Positions 52,971 to 61,586 of a stretch of DNA of 64,000 bases are shown here, piece by piece. The stretch is from Natronococcus occultus SP4 (GTDB lineage Archaea; Halobacteriota; Halobacteria; Halobacteriales; Natrialbaceae). The translations under genes were made by a program, and so were the position numbers. The notes beneath the pieces are model-generated. The model was not told where the DNA came from. It did no database searches and saw only the letters and a program-made list of their open reading frames with translations. Positions within the stretch are counted from its first letter, which is position 1, and each line of letters opens with the position of its first letter. The stretch lies in assembly GCF_000328685.1 (NCBI RefSeq), contig NC_019974.1, positions 2,967,001 to 3,031,000 of the forward strand, read 5' to 3'.

Positions 52971-55541
52971 ATGAGTAGAGGTAGCAATCTACCTGCAGAA
53001 GCGGATACGGTTATCGTAGGCGCCGGAATTGTCGGTTGCAACGTTGCATACCAGTTAACGGAGCTGGGAAGGGACGATGTAGTTGTAGTCGATCAGGGAC
53101 CGATGCCCACTACCGGTGGCTCTTCGACGCACGCGCCGGGTATCATGTTCCAGACCGACGAACCGAAAATTCTGACGAAGTTCGCACAGTACAGCCGGAA
53201 GCTGTACTCGGATCTGGAAGGTCAGGACGGCGAGCAAGCCTATAACGAGGTTGGTGGTATCGAAGTCGCGCGAACTGACGAACGAATGGAGTACCTTCAG
53301 CGCCGCGTTGAATGGGCTAAATCTTGGGATCTCCCCGATCCACAACTTCTGTCTCCCGAGGAGGTCGAGGAAAAGCTTCCCCTGGTTGATAGCAACCGCA
53401 TCAAAGGTGGCTACTATTCACCGACCGACGGTCAGGTTTCCGGAGTCGTTGCCTGTGACGCACTCGCCCGCGAGGCAATGAACAACGGTGCGACGTTCGT
53501 TCCACACACACGAACGGAGGATGTCAAAGTCGAGAACGATGCGGTCCGAGAGGTAGTCACCGAGAACGGGGTCATCGAGTGTGACGAAGTCGTGATCGCG
53601 ACGAACATCTGGACGCGACAGTTGGGCGAAAAACTCGACGTACACCTTCCGGTAGCTCCTGTTGAACACCAGTACACGATAACGGAATCGTTAGACGAAC
53701 TCTCCGACGCCACGGCTGACATCACCGATCATCCGCTGTTCGAAAACTACCGAAACGTCTCCGGAGAAAAGGCAAAGCGTCTGCTTTCCGGACCGGACCG
53801 TCCGATTCTTCGGGACCAGGACAATGCGTTGTACTTCCGAACCCACGGCGACGCGTACGGGATCGGCTCCTACAACCACGAACCGATCGTTCCCGATCCG
53901 CAAGAGCTCGGTGGCAACGACTCCGGTGGAGAGCAGGCGTCAGTTCATGAGTTCACCGAGTACCACATGGACAACGCGACTCACCCGGATCGCCCGGACA
54001 AGGCGCCTCGACAGGCCAGCGACGAACTGCTACCTGCAACAGACGGGGCCGAGCTCGAATACAAGTACAACGGAATGTTTGCCGAGTCACCAAACGGGCT
54101 CCCGATAATGGGCCCCGTTCAGCAGTACGATGGGCTCTGGACCGCTGCAGGTATTTGGGTTACTCACGCTGGTGGCGCTGGAAAAGCGCTCGCCGAGTGG
54201 ATGGAAAACGGAGTTCCGCAACTGGACGGCGAACGTATCGATCTCGCTCACGCCAACGTCAATCGGTTCGACGACCACGAGGGAAGCTGGGATTTCGCCC
54301 GTGATATCGGCGGTGAACAGTACCGCATCGTTTACAGTATCGTTCACCCGAAGTGGATCTGGACGGACAAGCAGCGAGATATTCGGCGTACACCGATGTA
54401 CCACAGTCACAAGGAACTCGACGCCGAACTGTGGGCCGAAGCCGGGTGGGAGGAACCGCAGTGGTTCGAATCCAACGCTGACCTGGTAGCGGAGTACAGT
54501 GACGACATTCCTGACCGTGACGGATGGGAGGGGAAGTACTGGTCGCCCATCGAAGGCGCTGAGACGCTGAACGTCCGTAATAACGTCGGTCTCCACGACA
54601 TGACCTCGTTCAATAAGATCGAGGTTGTCGGCAGTGACGCGGGCGAGTTCCTCCAGTATCTCTGTACGAACGATATGGAACTCGACGTCGGCGATGTTCG
54701 GTACACACTAATGTGTAACGAGGGCGGTGGCGTTCGTGCGGACTTCACCGTTACACGGACAGATGCGGAGCGCTACCTCATTTTGACGACGGGTCGTGAG
54801 GTCGGGAATAACCACGTCGCGTGGATCCGCGATCAGGCTCCCGAGGACGTGACCGTCAACGACATCACCTCGAGTCTTGCTGCGATGGTGTGTACCGGAC
54901 CGAACGCCCGAAAGGTGCTCTCGAAGGTTACCGACGTTGATCTGTCGGACGACGCGTTCCCCTTCTTTACCAGCAAGCAGTTCTTCGTCAAGAACGTGCC
55001 CGTGACAGCACTCCGTGTTTCCTTCGCCGGCGAACTCGGATGGGAGTTTTACACGCCATCCGAGTACGGAGAACGGCTCTGGGAACACATCATGGAGGCA
55101 GGTGAAGAGTACGATATTCGCCCGTACGGCAACGGGGCACTTGACGCACTCCGGATCGAGAAAGGATTCCGGCTCTGGGGACAGGACCTACACACTGAGC
55201 ACAACCCCTACGAAGCGGGCCTCGGTTGGGCCGTCGACTTGGAGACCGACTTCATCGGCAAGGAGGCGGTCGCCGCTGCTGCCAACGGGGATAACATCGA
55301 ACACGAGATTGCGTGTCTGACCCTTAATGACGAAACTGCTACAGTCCTCTCGCATCGCCCCGTTCTCGACGGCGATGAAACCATTGGGTACCTTCACAGT
55401 GCGGAGTACGGATACACCGTCGGTGCCTGCGTAGCGTACACGTACCTGCCACCGGAGTACGCCGAACCCGGTACCGAGGTTGAAGTGCTGTACGAAGGTG
55501 AACGGTATACGGCGACCGTGCGAGAAGAGCCGCTAGTCTGA
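52971..55541 (+). CDS. Sarcosine/dimethylglycine dehydrogenase with T-protein domain
   Basis: The 856-residue flavoenzyme has an N-terminal FAD domain (VIVGAGIVGCNVAYQL, 14-29) and GGSSTHAPGIMFQ, in which His54 matches the His that binds FAD covalently in mammalian homologues. The oxidase part runs to about 400, followed by an FAO_M-like linker. The C-terminal half is a glycine-cleavage T-protein-like (GCV_T plus GCV_T_C) unit: VGLHDMTSFNKIEVVGSDAG, FAGELGWEFYTPSEYGERLW and YEAGLGWAVDLETDFIGKEA. The enzyme oxidises an N-methyl group and passes formaldehyde to tetrahydrofolate, giving methylene-THF. Sarcosine versus dimethylglycine cannot be told from sequence. The dehydratase gene follows 69 bases later and SHMT lies nearby. 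Confidence 0.9.
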   Translation: MSRGSNLPAEADTVIVGAGIVGCNVAYQLTELGRDDVVVVDQGPMPTTGGSSTHAPGIMFQTDEPKILTKFAQYSRKLYSDLEGQDGEQAYNEVGGIEVARTDERMEYLQRRVEWAKSWDLPDPQLLSPEEVEEKLPLVDSNRIKGGYYSPTDGQVSGVVACDALAREAMNNGATFVPHTRTEDVKVENDAVREVVTENGVIECDEVVIATNIWTRQLGEKLDVHLPVAPVEHQYTITESLDELSDATADITDHPLFENYRNVSGEKAKRLLSGPDRPILRDQDNALYFRTHGDAYGIGSYNHEPIVPDPQELGGNDSGGEQASVHEFTEYHMDNATHPDRPDKAPRQASDELLPATDGAELEYKYNGMFAESPNGLPIMGPVQQYDGLWTAAGIWVTHAGGAGKALAEWMENGVPQLDGERIDLAHANVNRFDDHEGSWDFARDIGGEQYRIVYSIVHPKWIWTDKQRDIRRTPMYHSHKELDAELWAEAGWEEPQWFESNADLVAEYSDDIPDRDGWEGKYWSPIEGAETLNVRNNVGLHDMTSFNKIEVVGSDAGEFLQYLCTNDMELDVGDVRYTLMCNEGGGVRADFTVTRTDAERYLILTTGREVGNNHVAWIRDQAPEDVTVNDITSSLAAMVCTGPNARKVLSKVTDVDLSDDAFPFFTSKQFFVKNVPVTALRVSFAGELGWEFYTPSEYGERLWEHIMEAGEEYDIRPYGNGALDALRIEKGFRLWGQDLHTEHNPYEAGLGWAVDLETDFIGKEAVAAAANGDNIEHEIACLTLNDETATVLSHRPVLDGDETIGYLHSAEYGYTVGACVAYTYLPPEYAEPGTEVEVLYEGERYTATVREEPLV

Positions 55542-55610
55542 GCGGCGTTCCGTTCAAGCACCATCTTTCGATTATTGTCTGACGATTTCTGTGGAGAAAC
55601 AGATAAGACG

Positions 55611-56864
55611 ATGAAAAAACAAAAAGACGTTCACGTACGATACGAGGAAATCCAGCACGCGGACGACCGATTGAGCGACGAGACTGTTGTCAAACACACT
55701 CCCGTCGAAAGAAGCACGTCGCTTAGCGAGATGTCCGGTGGCGAGGTGTTTCTGAAAATGGAACATCTGCAGTGGACAGGCTCGTTCAAAACCCGGGGAG
55801 CATACAACAAAATCTCCCAGGCTGTCGCTGCTGGTACTGATAACTTCGTTGCTGCAAGTGCTGGGAACCACGCTCAAGGTGTCGCACTCGCTGCCACGAA
55901 ATGTGGAGCGGACTCGACTATCGTGATGCCGGAGACGGCACCACAGGCGAAGATAGACGCCACTCGCAGCTACGGGAGCACCGTCGAACTTGTCGGTCAG
56001 GATTTTCAGGACGCGATGTCTTACGCACAGACACAGGCGGAAGGTGACAGTACAGAATTCGTGCACGCTTACGACGATCCACATATCGTTGCGGGACAGG
56101 GTACGCTCGGGATCGAGATCTACGAGGACTGTCCAAACCTCGACACCGTCGTCGTTCCTATCGGCGGTGGCGGACTCATAAGTGGTGTTGCGACCGCCCT
56201 GAATCGACTCTCACCGGAAACACGAGTCGTGGGTGTACAGGCGGAAGGCGCTGCAACGGTTCATGAAAGTCTAGATAAGGGGATGCCGGTTACCCTTGAC
56301 GAAGTGAGCACGATCGCAGACGGGATCGCGACTGGCGGTATCTCGGAACTGACACTGGAAACTGTCGAAACCCATGTCGACGAAATCGTGACCGTTTCTG
56401 ACACGCAGATTGCGCGCGCTGTTCTACTCCTGTTAGAGCGTGCTAAACAGGTGGTCGAGGGTGCCGGTGCTGCGCCCGTTGCAGCGATTTTGAGTGATGA
56501 GTTAGACGTGGATGGAGAGACTGTTGTTCCGGTTCTCAGTGGAGGGAATCTCGATATGACCATGATTCGGACCGTTCTATCGCATGCGCTCACCGATAGA
56601 AGACAAATTCTTCGGCTACAGGTCAAGATCAACGACGCACCCGGGAAGATGGAAGAGATATCCGGCATCGTTGCAGACCATGGGGCTAACATCCATGACG
56701 TACAGCACGATCGAGTCGTACCCGGTCTGAACGTCGGAGAAGCGTATCTCGAGTTTCAAATCGAAACGAGCGGTGCGGAACACGCGGACGCGATCATCCG
56801 AGCAATCAAATCCAGTGGCTACACGGTCGAAGAGGTCGACAGAACCTCCGACGAAGGGATCTAA
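55611..56864 (+). CDS. PLP-dependent serine/threonine dehydratase with ACT domain
   Basis: The 417-residue enzyme is a fold-type II PLP protein. WTGSFKTRGAYNKI carries the PLP Lys60; AASAGNHAQGVALAA binds the cofactor phosphate region, and VPIGGGGLISGVATAL is the Gly loop. The C-terminal 85 residues form an ACT domain (INDAPGKMEEISGIVADHGA) for amino-acid feedback. Automated naming would be threonine ammonia-lyase (ilvA type), but here it lies between a methylamine dehydrogenase and SHMT, with RidA next to it. That suits serine to pyruvate plus ammonia. The ATG at 55611 is chosen over a TTG at 55575. It is probably co-transcribed with the upstream gene. Confidence 0.88.
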   Translation: MKKQKDVHVRYEEIQHADDRLSDETVVKHTPVERSTSLSEMSGGEVFLKMEHLQWTGSFKTRGAYNKISQAVAAGTDNFVAASAGNHAQGVALAATKCGADSTIVMPETAPQAKIDATRSYGSTVELVGQDFQDAMSYAQTQAEGDSTEFVHAYDDPHIVAGQGTLGIEIYEDCPNLDTVVVPIGGGGLISGVATALNRLSPETRVVGVQAEGAATVHESLDKGMPVTLDEVSTIADGIATGGISELTLETVETHVDEIVTVSDTQIARAVLLLLERAKQVVEGAGAAPVAAILSDELDVDGETVVPVLSGGNLDMTMIRTVLSHALTDRRQILRLQVKINDAPGKMEEISGIVADHGANIHDVQHDRVVPGLNVGEAYLEFQIETSGAEHADAIIRAIKSSGYTVEEVDRTSDEGI

Positions 56865-56918
56865 GAACTAACTCCCGAAGTTGGAACTCTTGATTCAGGA
56901 CCCTCGTCAGTTGAATTA

Positions 56919-57308
56919 CTAGGCTTGCTCACTGGCCACAGCTATCGCTTCGATTTCGATCGCAGCCCCCTTGGGAACGCGTCCGACCTCGATCGCACTT
57001 CTTGCAGGGGGTTCGTCAGCAAAGAATTCACTATACGTCTCGTTGAACTCGTCGAAGTCATCGATGTCAGAAAGGAACACAGTCGTTTTGACGACGTTCT
57101 CCATTGCTTTTCCTTCCTCCTCCAAGATCGCTTGAACGTTTTTGAGACATTGATCGGTTTGTTCTGTTACGGATGCGTCGTCGAGCAGTTCACCATCGGC
57201 CGTTATTGGAAGCTGCCCCGATGTGAAAATCAGTTCCTCAGTCTTTACTGCCTGACTGTATGCTCCGATGGCTGCAGGTGCCTTGTCAGTACTGATAACG
57301 CGTTTCAC
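56919..57308 (-). CDS. ridA: RidA-family enamine/imine deaminase
   Basis: The 129-residue protein matches RidA (YjgF/YER057c/UK114): starts [20 protein letters not shown] read with GTG, then [26 protein letters not shown] and [20 protein letters not shown], with the conserved catalytic Arg in ARS. RidA hydrolyses 2-aminoacrylate and related imines released by PLP dehydratases, so its place beside the dehydratase is meaningful. It is convergent with the dehydratase gene (54 bases apart) and divergent from SHMT. The TATA-like element at 57332-57341 and a palindrome at 57317-57332 stand just before the GTG start at 57308. Confidence 0.93.
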   Translation of the reverse strand: MKRVISTDKAPAAIGAYSQAVKTEELIFTSGQLPITADGELLDDASVTEQTDQCLKNVQAILEEEGKAMENVVKTTVFLSDIDDFDEFNETYSEFFADEPPARSAIEVGRVPKGAAIEIEAIAVASEQA

Positions 57309-57316
57309 AGCTATGG

Positions 57317-57332
57317 GTATGCGATAGCATAC
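57317..57332. promoter_or_regulatory. Palindromic operator candidate at the ridA start
   Basis: The sequence gtatgc-gata-gcatac is a perfect inverted repeat with 6-bp arms. It lies between the TATA element of ridA (57332-57341 on the minus strand) and the GTG at 57308, overlapping the expected transcription start. This is the usual place of a repressor site in archaea. Confidence 0.5.
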
Positions 57333-57411
57333 ATTATATTTTTCTCATTCATCAAATACTGACTCCGCAACTGGATACCGAAGCAGTAGCAGGGGAATGG
57401 TATGGGACCAC

Positions 57412-57421
57412 AAATTATATG
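57412..57421 (+). promoter_or_regulatory. TATA box of glyA
   Basis: The element aaattatatg lies 25-34 bases before the ATG at 57446, giving a leaderless message and ruling against the in-frame ATG at 57419 that lies inside it. Confidence 0.6.
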
Positions 57422-57445
57422 TTCTCATTTATCTATGGTTGTAGC

Positions 57446-58696
57446 ATGGTGTTCGAGCAGTCCCTAGAGCAGATAGATCCGGATACCTCCCAAGCGATCG
57501 ACTCCGAGCGTAACCGCCAGGAGTCAACCCTCGGAATGATCGCGTCAGAAAATCACGTTTCTAACGCTGTCCTCGAAGCACAGGGGAGTCTCTTAACGAA
57601 CAAATACGCTGAAGGGTATCCCGGAAACCGATACTACGGTGGATGTGAGCACGTGGATACTGTCGAGCGTCTCGCTATCGAGCGAGCAAAGAAACTATTC
57701 GGTGCGGACCACATCAACGTACAGCCACACAGTGGTACGCAGGCGAATATGGGAGTATACTTTTCCGTTCTCGAACCGGGTGACAGAATCCTCTCGTTGT
57801 CGCTCTCTCACGGTGGCCACCTCTCTCATGGTCACACCGTCAACTTCTCCGGCCAGCTTTATAACGTCGAACAGTATGAAGTCGATCCGGAGACGGGGTA
57901 CATCGACTACACCGAGCTCGAAAACCAGGCGCGCGAATTCGATCCCGATCTCATCGTTAGCGGATCCTCTGCCTATCCTCGAACGTTCCAATACGACCGA
58001 CTTGCGGAGATCGCCAACACGGTAAACGCGTACCATCTTGCGGATATCGCTCATATAACGGGTCTTATCGCAGCGGACGTGCATCCCTCACCGGTCGGAG
58101 ATGCAGACTTTGTCACTGGTAGTACACACAAGACGATCCGAGCAGGTCGCGGTGGAATCATTATGTGCCAACAGGAACACGCGGACGATGTCGATTCCGC
58201 AGTGTTTCCGGGCTCACAAGGTGGACCGCTTATGCACAATATTGCCGGCAAGGCTGCTGGATTTGCAGAAGCACTAACGGACGACTTTGAAGCGTACGCC
58301 AACCAAACGGTAGCGAACGCAAAAGCGTTAGCTGAGGTGTTTACCGAGCGCGGGCTCTCGTTAGTCAGCGATGGAACCGACAAACATCTTCTGCTCGTCG
58401 ATCTTCGCGAATCCCATCCGGAAATCACTGGAAAGGAAGCTGAGTCACTACTTTCTGAAGTGGGCATTGTAGTCAACAAAAACACTGTGCCGGGGGAGAC
58501 GAGATCCCCGATGGTGACGAGCGGAATTCGCATTGGAACCCCCGCTCTTACGACCCGTGGATTCAAAGAGCCAGAAATGCAGACTATTGCTGGACTTATT
58601 GTAGACGTGCTTGACAGCGAAGGAAGCCGGAACGTTCAAACGGAAGTCGCCGAAACGGTCGAGCAGCTTTGCGAAGAGTTCCCGATATACGATTAG
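57446..58696 (+). CDS. glyA: Serine hydroxymethyltransferase
   Basis: The 416-residue enzyme interconverts glycine plus methylene-tetrahydrofolate and serine plus tetrahydrofolate. It has [20 protein letters not shown] (34-53), [19 protein letters not shown] (53-71), [13 protein letters not shown] (197-209, D200 and H203), and the PLP lysine K229 in [28 protein letters not shown] is also typical. It is one of the most closely matched genes in the window. The AT-richer codon use and the neighbours suggest an accessory catabolic copy rather than the housekeeping one. It is divergent from ridA. Confidence 0.96.
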   Translation: MVFEQSLEQIDPDTSQAIDSERNRQESTLGMIASENHVSNAVLEAQGSLLTNKYAEGYPGNRYYGGCEHVDTVERLAIERAKKLFGADHINVQPHSGTQANMGVYFSVLEPGDRILSLSLSHGGHLSHGHTVNFSGQLYNVEQYEVDPETGYIDYTELENQAREFDPDLIVSGSSAYPRTFQYDRLAEIANTVNAYHLADIAHITGLIAADVHPSPVGDADFVTGSTHKTIRAGRGGIIMCQQEHADDVDSAVFPGSQGGPLMHNIAGKAAGFAEALTDDFEAYANQTVANAKALAEVFTERGLSLVSDGTDKHLLLVDLRESHPEITGKEAESLLSEVGIVVNKNTVPGETRSPMVTSGIRIGTPALTTRGFKEPEMQTIAGLIVDVLDSEGSRNVQTEVAETVEQLCEEFPIYD

Positions 58697-59024
58697 CCTG
58701 TTGTCGCTAATCGAATCCAACTGTGCCACATAAACCACAGTAACCAGGAAGTCAGTCTATACCTGATCGTACGACAGCGGCGCGGTCCGAACAAACCGTG
58801 TGAGCGAGGACTGGAGAAGAGCGAACGGGGAACAGAGTGGACCGCAAACTGTGCGATCGGTGGACAAACAGTTGGAGTACGATACCGAAACTGACTGTGG
58901 TACGAGAAACGCAGTATCGGAGACAGAGGTATCTGTATACTATAGAAGTGCTTAAGTCATATGGTGAGAGATACCATGGCGAAAGCGATGGTCGGTACCA
59001 AGACACAATAGCTACACTGCACCC
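58697..59024. other. Intergenic stretch
   Basis: No gene is seen. A repeat ggtatc ... gatacc (arms near 58928 and 58969) and TATA-like sequence around 58930-58945 precede the HTH regulator gene. Nothing else is supported. Confidence 0.4.
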
Positions 59025-59681
59025 ATGACAGTTACAAGTGAGATTCATATGAAACATCAGACGCTCGCACTGGCACCGACAATCGAGAAGGTCGAGGGAT
59101 TAGACGTCGAGATATTGCCGGAGGTGACGACCGATCCCCAATCGGACGCTTTTCCGTACGTGTTTCGTACGGCAGATGGAGACGAATTGGAGAGCATACT
59201 ACAGTCGGACTACACGATAAAACGGTACAAGCAGATCGATGAGTACGAGGACGCCAGCCTCTACTATATCAGACACTCGTCCGATGTCCATCTCATCAGT
59301 CCCGTAGTAACCGACGTCGATGGGTTGATTCTTCAAGCGAAAACGAAGGACAACGGATGGATCGTTCGGGTACAACTGCCGGGTCGAAGTGAGCTCCACT
59401 CGATATGGAAGTATGCCCGCAAGAACGATATTGAAATCAATTTTTTGAATATACAGCGCGAGGACGGATTCGAGGCCAACGAGACACATACTCTAACCGA
59501 AGAGCAAAAAGAGGCGCTCGTTGTAGCGTACAACCAGGGGTACTTCAGTCAACCCAGGGAGTCCTCGCTCGAGGAGATCGCCGATGAAGTCGGAATCACG
59601 TCACCAGCGATGGGAGGTCGGCTGAAAAGGGGAATTCGGAATCTGATTGCGGATTCGCTACCAGGGGAGGTAGAGCGCTAA
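59025..59681 (+). CDS. Bacterio-opsin-activator-type HTH regulator
   Basis: The 218-residue protein has an N-terminal BAT-like sensor part (1-150) and a C-terminal HTH_10 domain: LTEEQKEALVVAYNQGYFSQ, PRESSLEEIADEVGIT and SPAMGGRLKRGIRNLIADSL. This is the haloarchaeal Bat-type regulator family, usually activators that sense small ligands or redox state. An ATG at 59049 (MKHQ) is an alternative start. It ends two bases before the stop of the convergent dipeptidase gene. It is a candidate second regulator of the island. Confidence 0.9.
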   Translation: MTVTSEIHMKHQTLALAPTIEKVEGLDVEILPEVTTDPQSDAFPYVFRTADGDELESILQSDYTIKRYKQIDEYEDASLYYIRHSSDVHLISPVVTDVDGLILQAKTKDNGWIVRVQLPGRSELHSIWKYARKNDIEINFLNIQREDGFEANETHTLTEEQKEALVVAYNQGYFSQPRESSLEEIADEVGITSPAMGGRLKRGIRNLIADSLPGEVER

Positions 59682-59683
59682 CC

Positions 59684-60922
59684 TTACCAGACTTTTTCTA
59701 ATGCGGTCAGGATATTCTCTCCCAGCACCATCTCGATTTCCTCGTCACTGTACCCGTTCTTGACTAGCCACCGAACGATGTTTTCCCACGCCTCAGTGGG
59801 GTTCTCCATGCCTTTCGGAGCGCCCATATCGCTTACCGTACTGAAGCCGTGTCCCTCTTTCGGCGAGTTGTAGATGGTCTCTACCTTCCTATCACCCTCC
59901 TTGTCGGGGAAGTAGGCCGGATACACGCTGTCGTCGTCACCGTACAGCAGATCCGGACCGAACGCGACGTGCTCGATTCCGACCAGATCGACAATGTATT
60001 CGAAGTGATCCATAATCGCGTCGATCGTATGGTCGTCACGCTTGCTCGAGGTTATGTTCGGAGGAGCCGCCGTGATTCCGATTACCCCACCAGTGTCTGC
60101 AACTGCTTTCATACACTCGTCGGACTTCATCCGGTTGGTGGACCACAATTCTCGTGCACCGGCGTGGTTGAAGAAAACCGGCTTGTCGCTAACCGCACAG
60201 ACGTCGAGTGCAGTCTGATCGGTGGAGTGACAAAGGTCGATAGCCATACCGACCTTGTTCATGCGCTTGATCGCTTCTTCCCCGAAGGCAGTGAGTCCGC
60301 CATCCTTCTCCGAGTCGTTCTCGAGAATCCCTGACGCGACATAGTTGGAGTAGTCGAACGCCAACCCCATCATCCGGATTCCGAGCCCGTAGAGGATATC
60401 GATACGGTCTAGCTCGTTCTCGATCATTCCAGCGCCTTCGACAGCTGGAACCAGCGATACTAAGTCCTCTTCGTGTGCGTACCGGATGTCGTCGACAGAT
60501 TCACAGCGGATGACGCAGTCCTGATGAGCGAGATCACAGAGTCGATGCCCCAGGTCGTAGATCGTATCGTCCCACTGCCAGCCGTTCGGCGATCGAACCG
60601 TTCCGTAATCGTTTATGAGGTGATCGAAAACGGCGTCGAGGTTCGATTCGGCCAGCCCCTCATAGCTGGTGTGGACCCGACCTTCGTTGAAGTACTCAGC
60701 AATTTCGTCCGTCTCTAGCGGGAAGTAGAACGGATGTTCGTGGAACGAGACGATAGTACACTCCTCACCGAGCTGTTGTGCGCGTACTTCTTCGTCCTCG
60801 TCCAGCGGCACCTGGTATGGTTCGCCGTTGTGAAGTTCGTCCGGCAGCGAGAACGTTTTGTAATCGTCGTCCTCGTCCAAGTACTGGTACGCCTCGTATC
60901 CATTATACCTGTTGTGAGGCAT
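59684..60922 (-). CDS. M19 (renal dipeptidase-like) metallopeptidase
   Basis: The 412-residue amidohydrolase-fold protein shows M19 landmarks: a first metal motif CTIVSFHEHPFYFP (H61, H63), the bridging Glu in LVPAVEGAG, His residues in AIDLCHSTDQTALD and PVFFNHAGARELW, and the Asp in HVAFGPDLLYG. In classic enzymes the first motif is H-x-D; here it is H-x-H, so the metal site may differ. The N-terminal 50 residues are an added acidic segment. The same type of gene (PA5396) lies next to dgcAB for dimethylglycine breakdown in Pseudomonas aeruginosa, so a role in methylamine catabolism, perhaps on a dipeptide-like or amide intermediate, is likely. Confidence 0.85.
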   Translation of the reverse strand: MPHNRYNGYEAYQYLDEDDDYKTFSLPDELHNGEPYQVPLDEDEEVRAQQLGEECTIVSFHEHPFYFPLETDEIAEYFNEGRVHTSYEGLAESNLDAVFDHLINDYGTVRSPNGWQWDDTIYDLGHRLCDLAHQDCVIRCESVDDIRYAHEEDLVSLVPAVEGAGMIENELDRIDILYGLGIRMMGLAFDYSNYVASGILENDSEKDGGLTAFGEEAIKRMNKVGMAIDLCHSTDQTALDVCAVSDKPVFFNHAGARELWSTNRMKSDECMKAVADTGGVIGITAAPPNITSSKRDDHTIDAIMDHFEYIVDLVGIEHVAFGPDLLYGDDDSVYPAYFPDKEGDRKVETIYNSPKEGHGFSTVSDMGAPKGMENPTEAWENIVRWLVKNGYSDEEIEMVLGENILTALEKVW

Positions 60923-61586
60923 GAGTGAACCAATGACATCCCTCGGATTAGAACTACGTATTATATTTGTAATATACTTAAATGGAGGCAGATATTTTCC
61001 TCTGGTGCTCCTTCACACACTTTCGCTTTCGGTATTGAGTTCTCGTCCAGGCTCTGCGTAGCGTCTGGATATTCCAAACAACTGGAGAAGATATTATATA
61101 GAAGCAGCCGAAGCAAAAGCCTATAAATATCAAAAAGTTGTCTAGTTACAAAAGTACTACTGTAATTATCGAGGGGGTGGCGTTTGGATATTGAGGACAT
61201 CGTGTCCTTCGTGTGATTCTAGTTGTCTACGGTAAGAGTAAACAGTAGAGCACGGCGACTAGCGCTCGACATTGTCCTGATTACCGTATGAACTCTCCAC
61301 CGCCCTTTCTGTATATCGACAGCCCTGATCAGCTGAGTAGGCTGGCATACGTGTTCGAAAAAGTTACTCCTTCAGGAGAGTGTGTCACGTCATGGGTTCT
61401 TTCCTCCGAAGAAGCTTGTTCGGACCAGTCTCCTCGGCGAAAGACTTAACATGTGACACACAGACATAACCTGTAGGAGTTAAACACCCACCTCATAACG
61501 GTATCCAGATTAAAGAAGTCACCAGAGAGAGCAGAAAACATAGCCGATGGGTTAGCCAATGAATGCCATAGTCATAACACAAGAGC
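60923..61586. other. Regulatory region between dipeptidase and transporter genes
   Basis: AT-rich TATA-like stretches at 60960-60980 serve the dipeptidase gene on the minus strand. A 9-bp inverted repeat, gtgtgtcac (61380-61388) and gtgacacac (61453-61461), lies 125-205 bases before the transporter start. The rest shows no gene beyond the short frame listed next. Confidence 0.45.
61288..61449 (+). CDS. Candidate 53-residue small protein
   Basis: The ATG at 61288 opens MNSPPPFLYIDSPDQLSRLA and ends at a TAA after PRRKT. The middle (YVFEKVTPSGECVTSWVLSS) looks protein-like, with two cysteines. It overlaps the left arm of the inverted repeat at 61380. No promoter is certain, so this is a possibility only. 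Confidence 0.3.
   Translation: MNSPPPFLYIDSPDQLSRLAYVFEKVTPSGECVTSWVLSSEEACSDQSPRRKT

Noticed and set aside
55611-56864. Simple annotation as biosynthetic threonine ammonia-lyase
   Set aside because: No isoleucine-pathway genes are nearby, whereas SHMT, RidA and a methylglycine dehydrogenase are; substrate left as serine/threonine.
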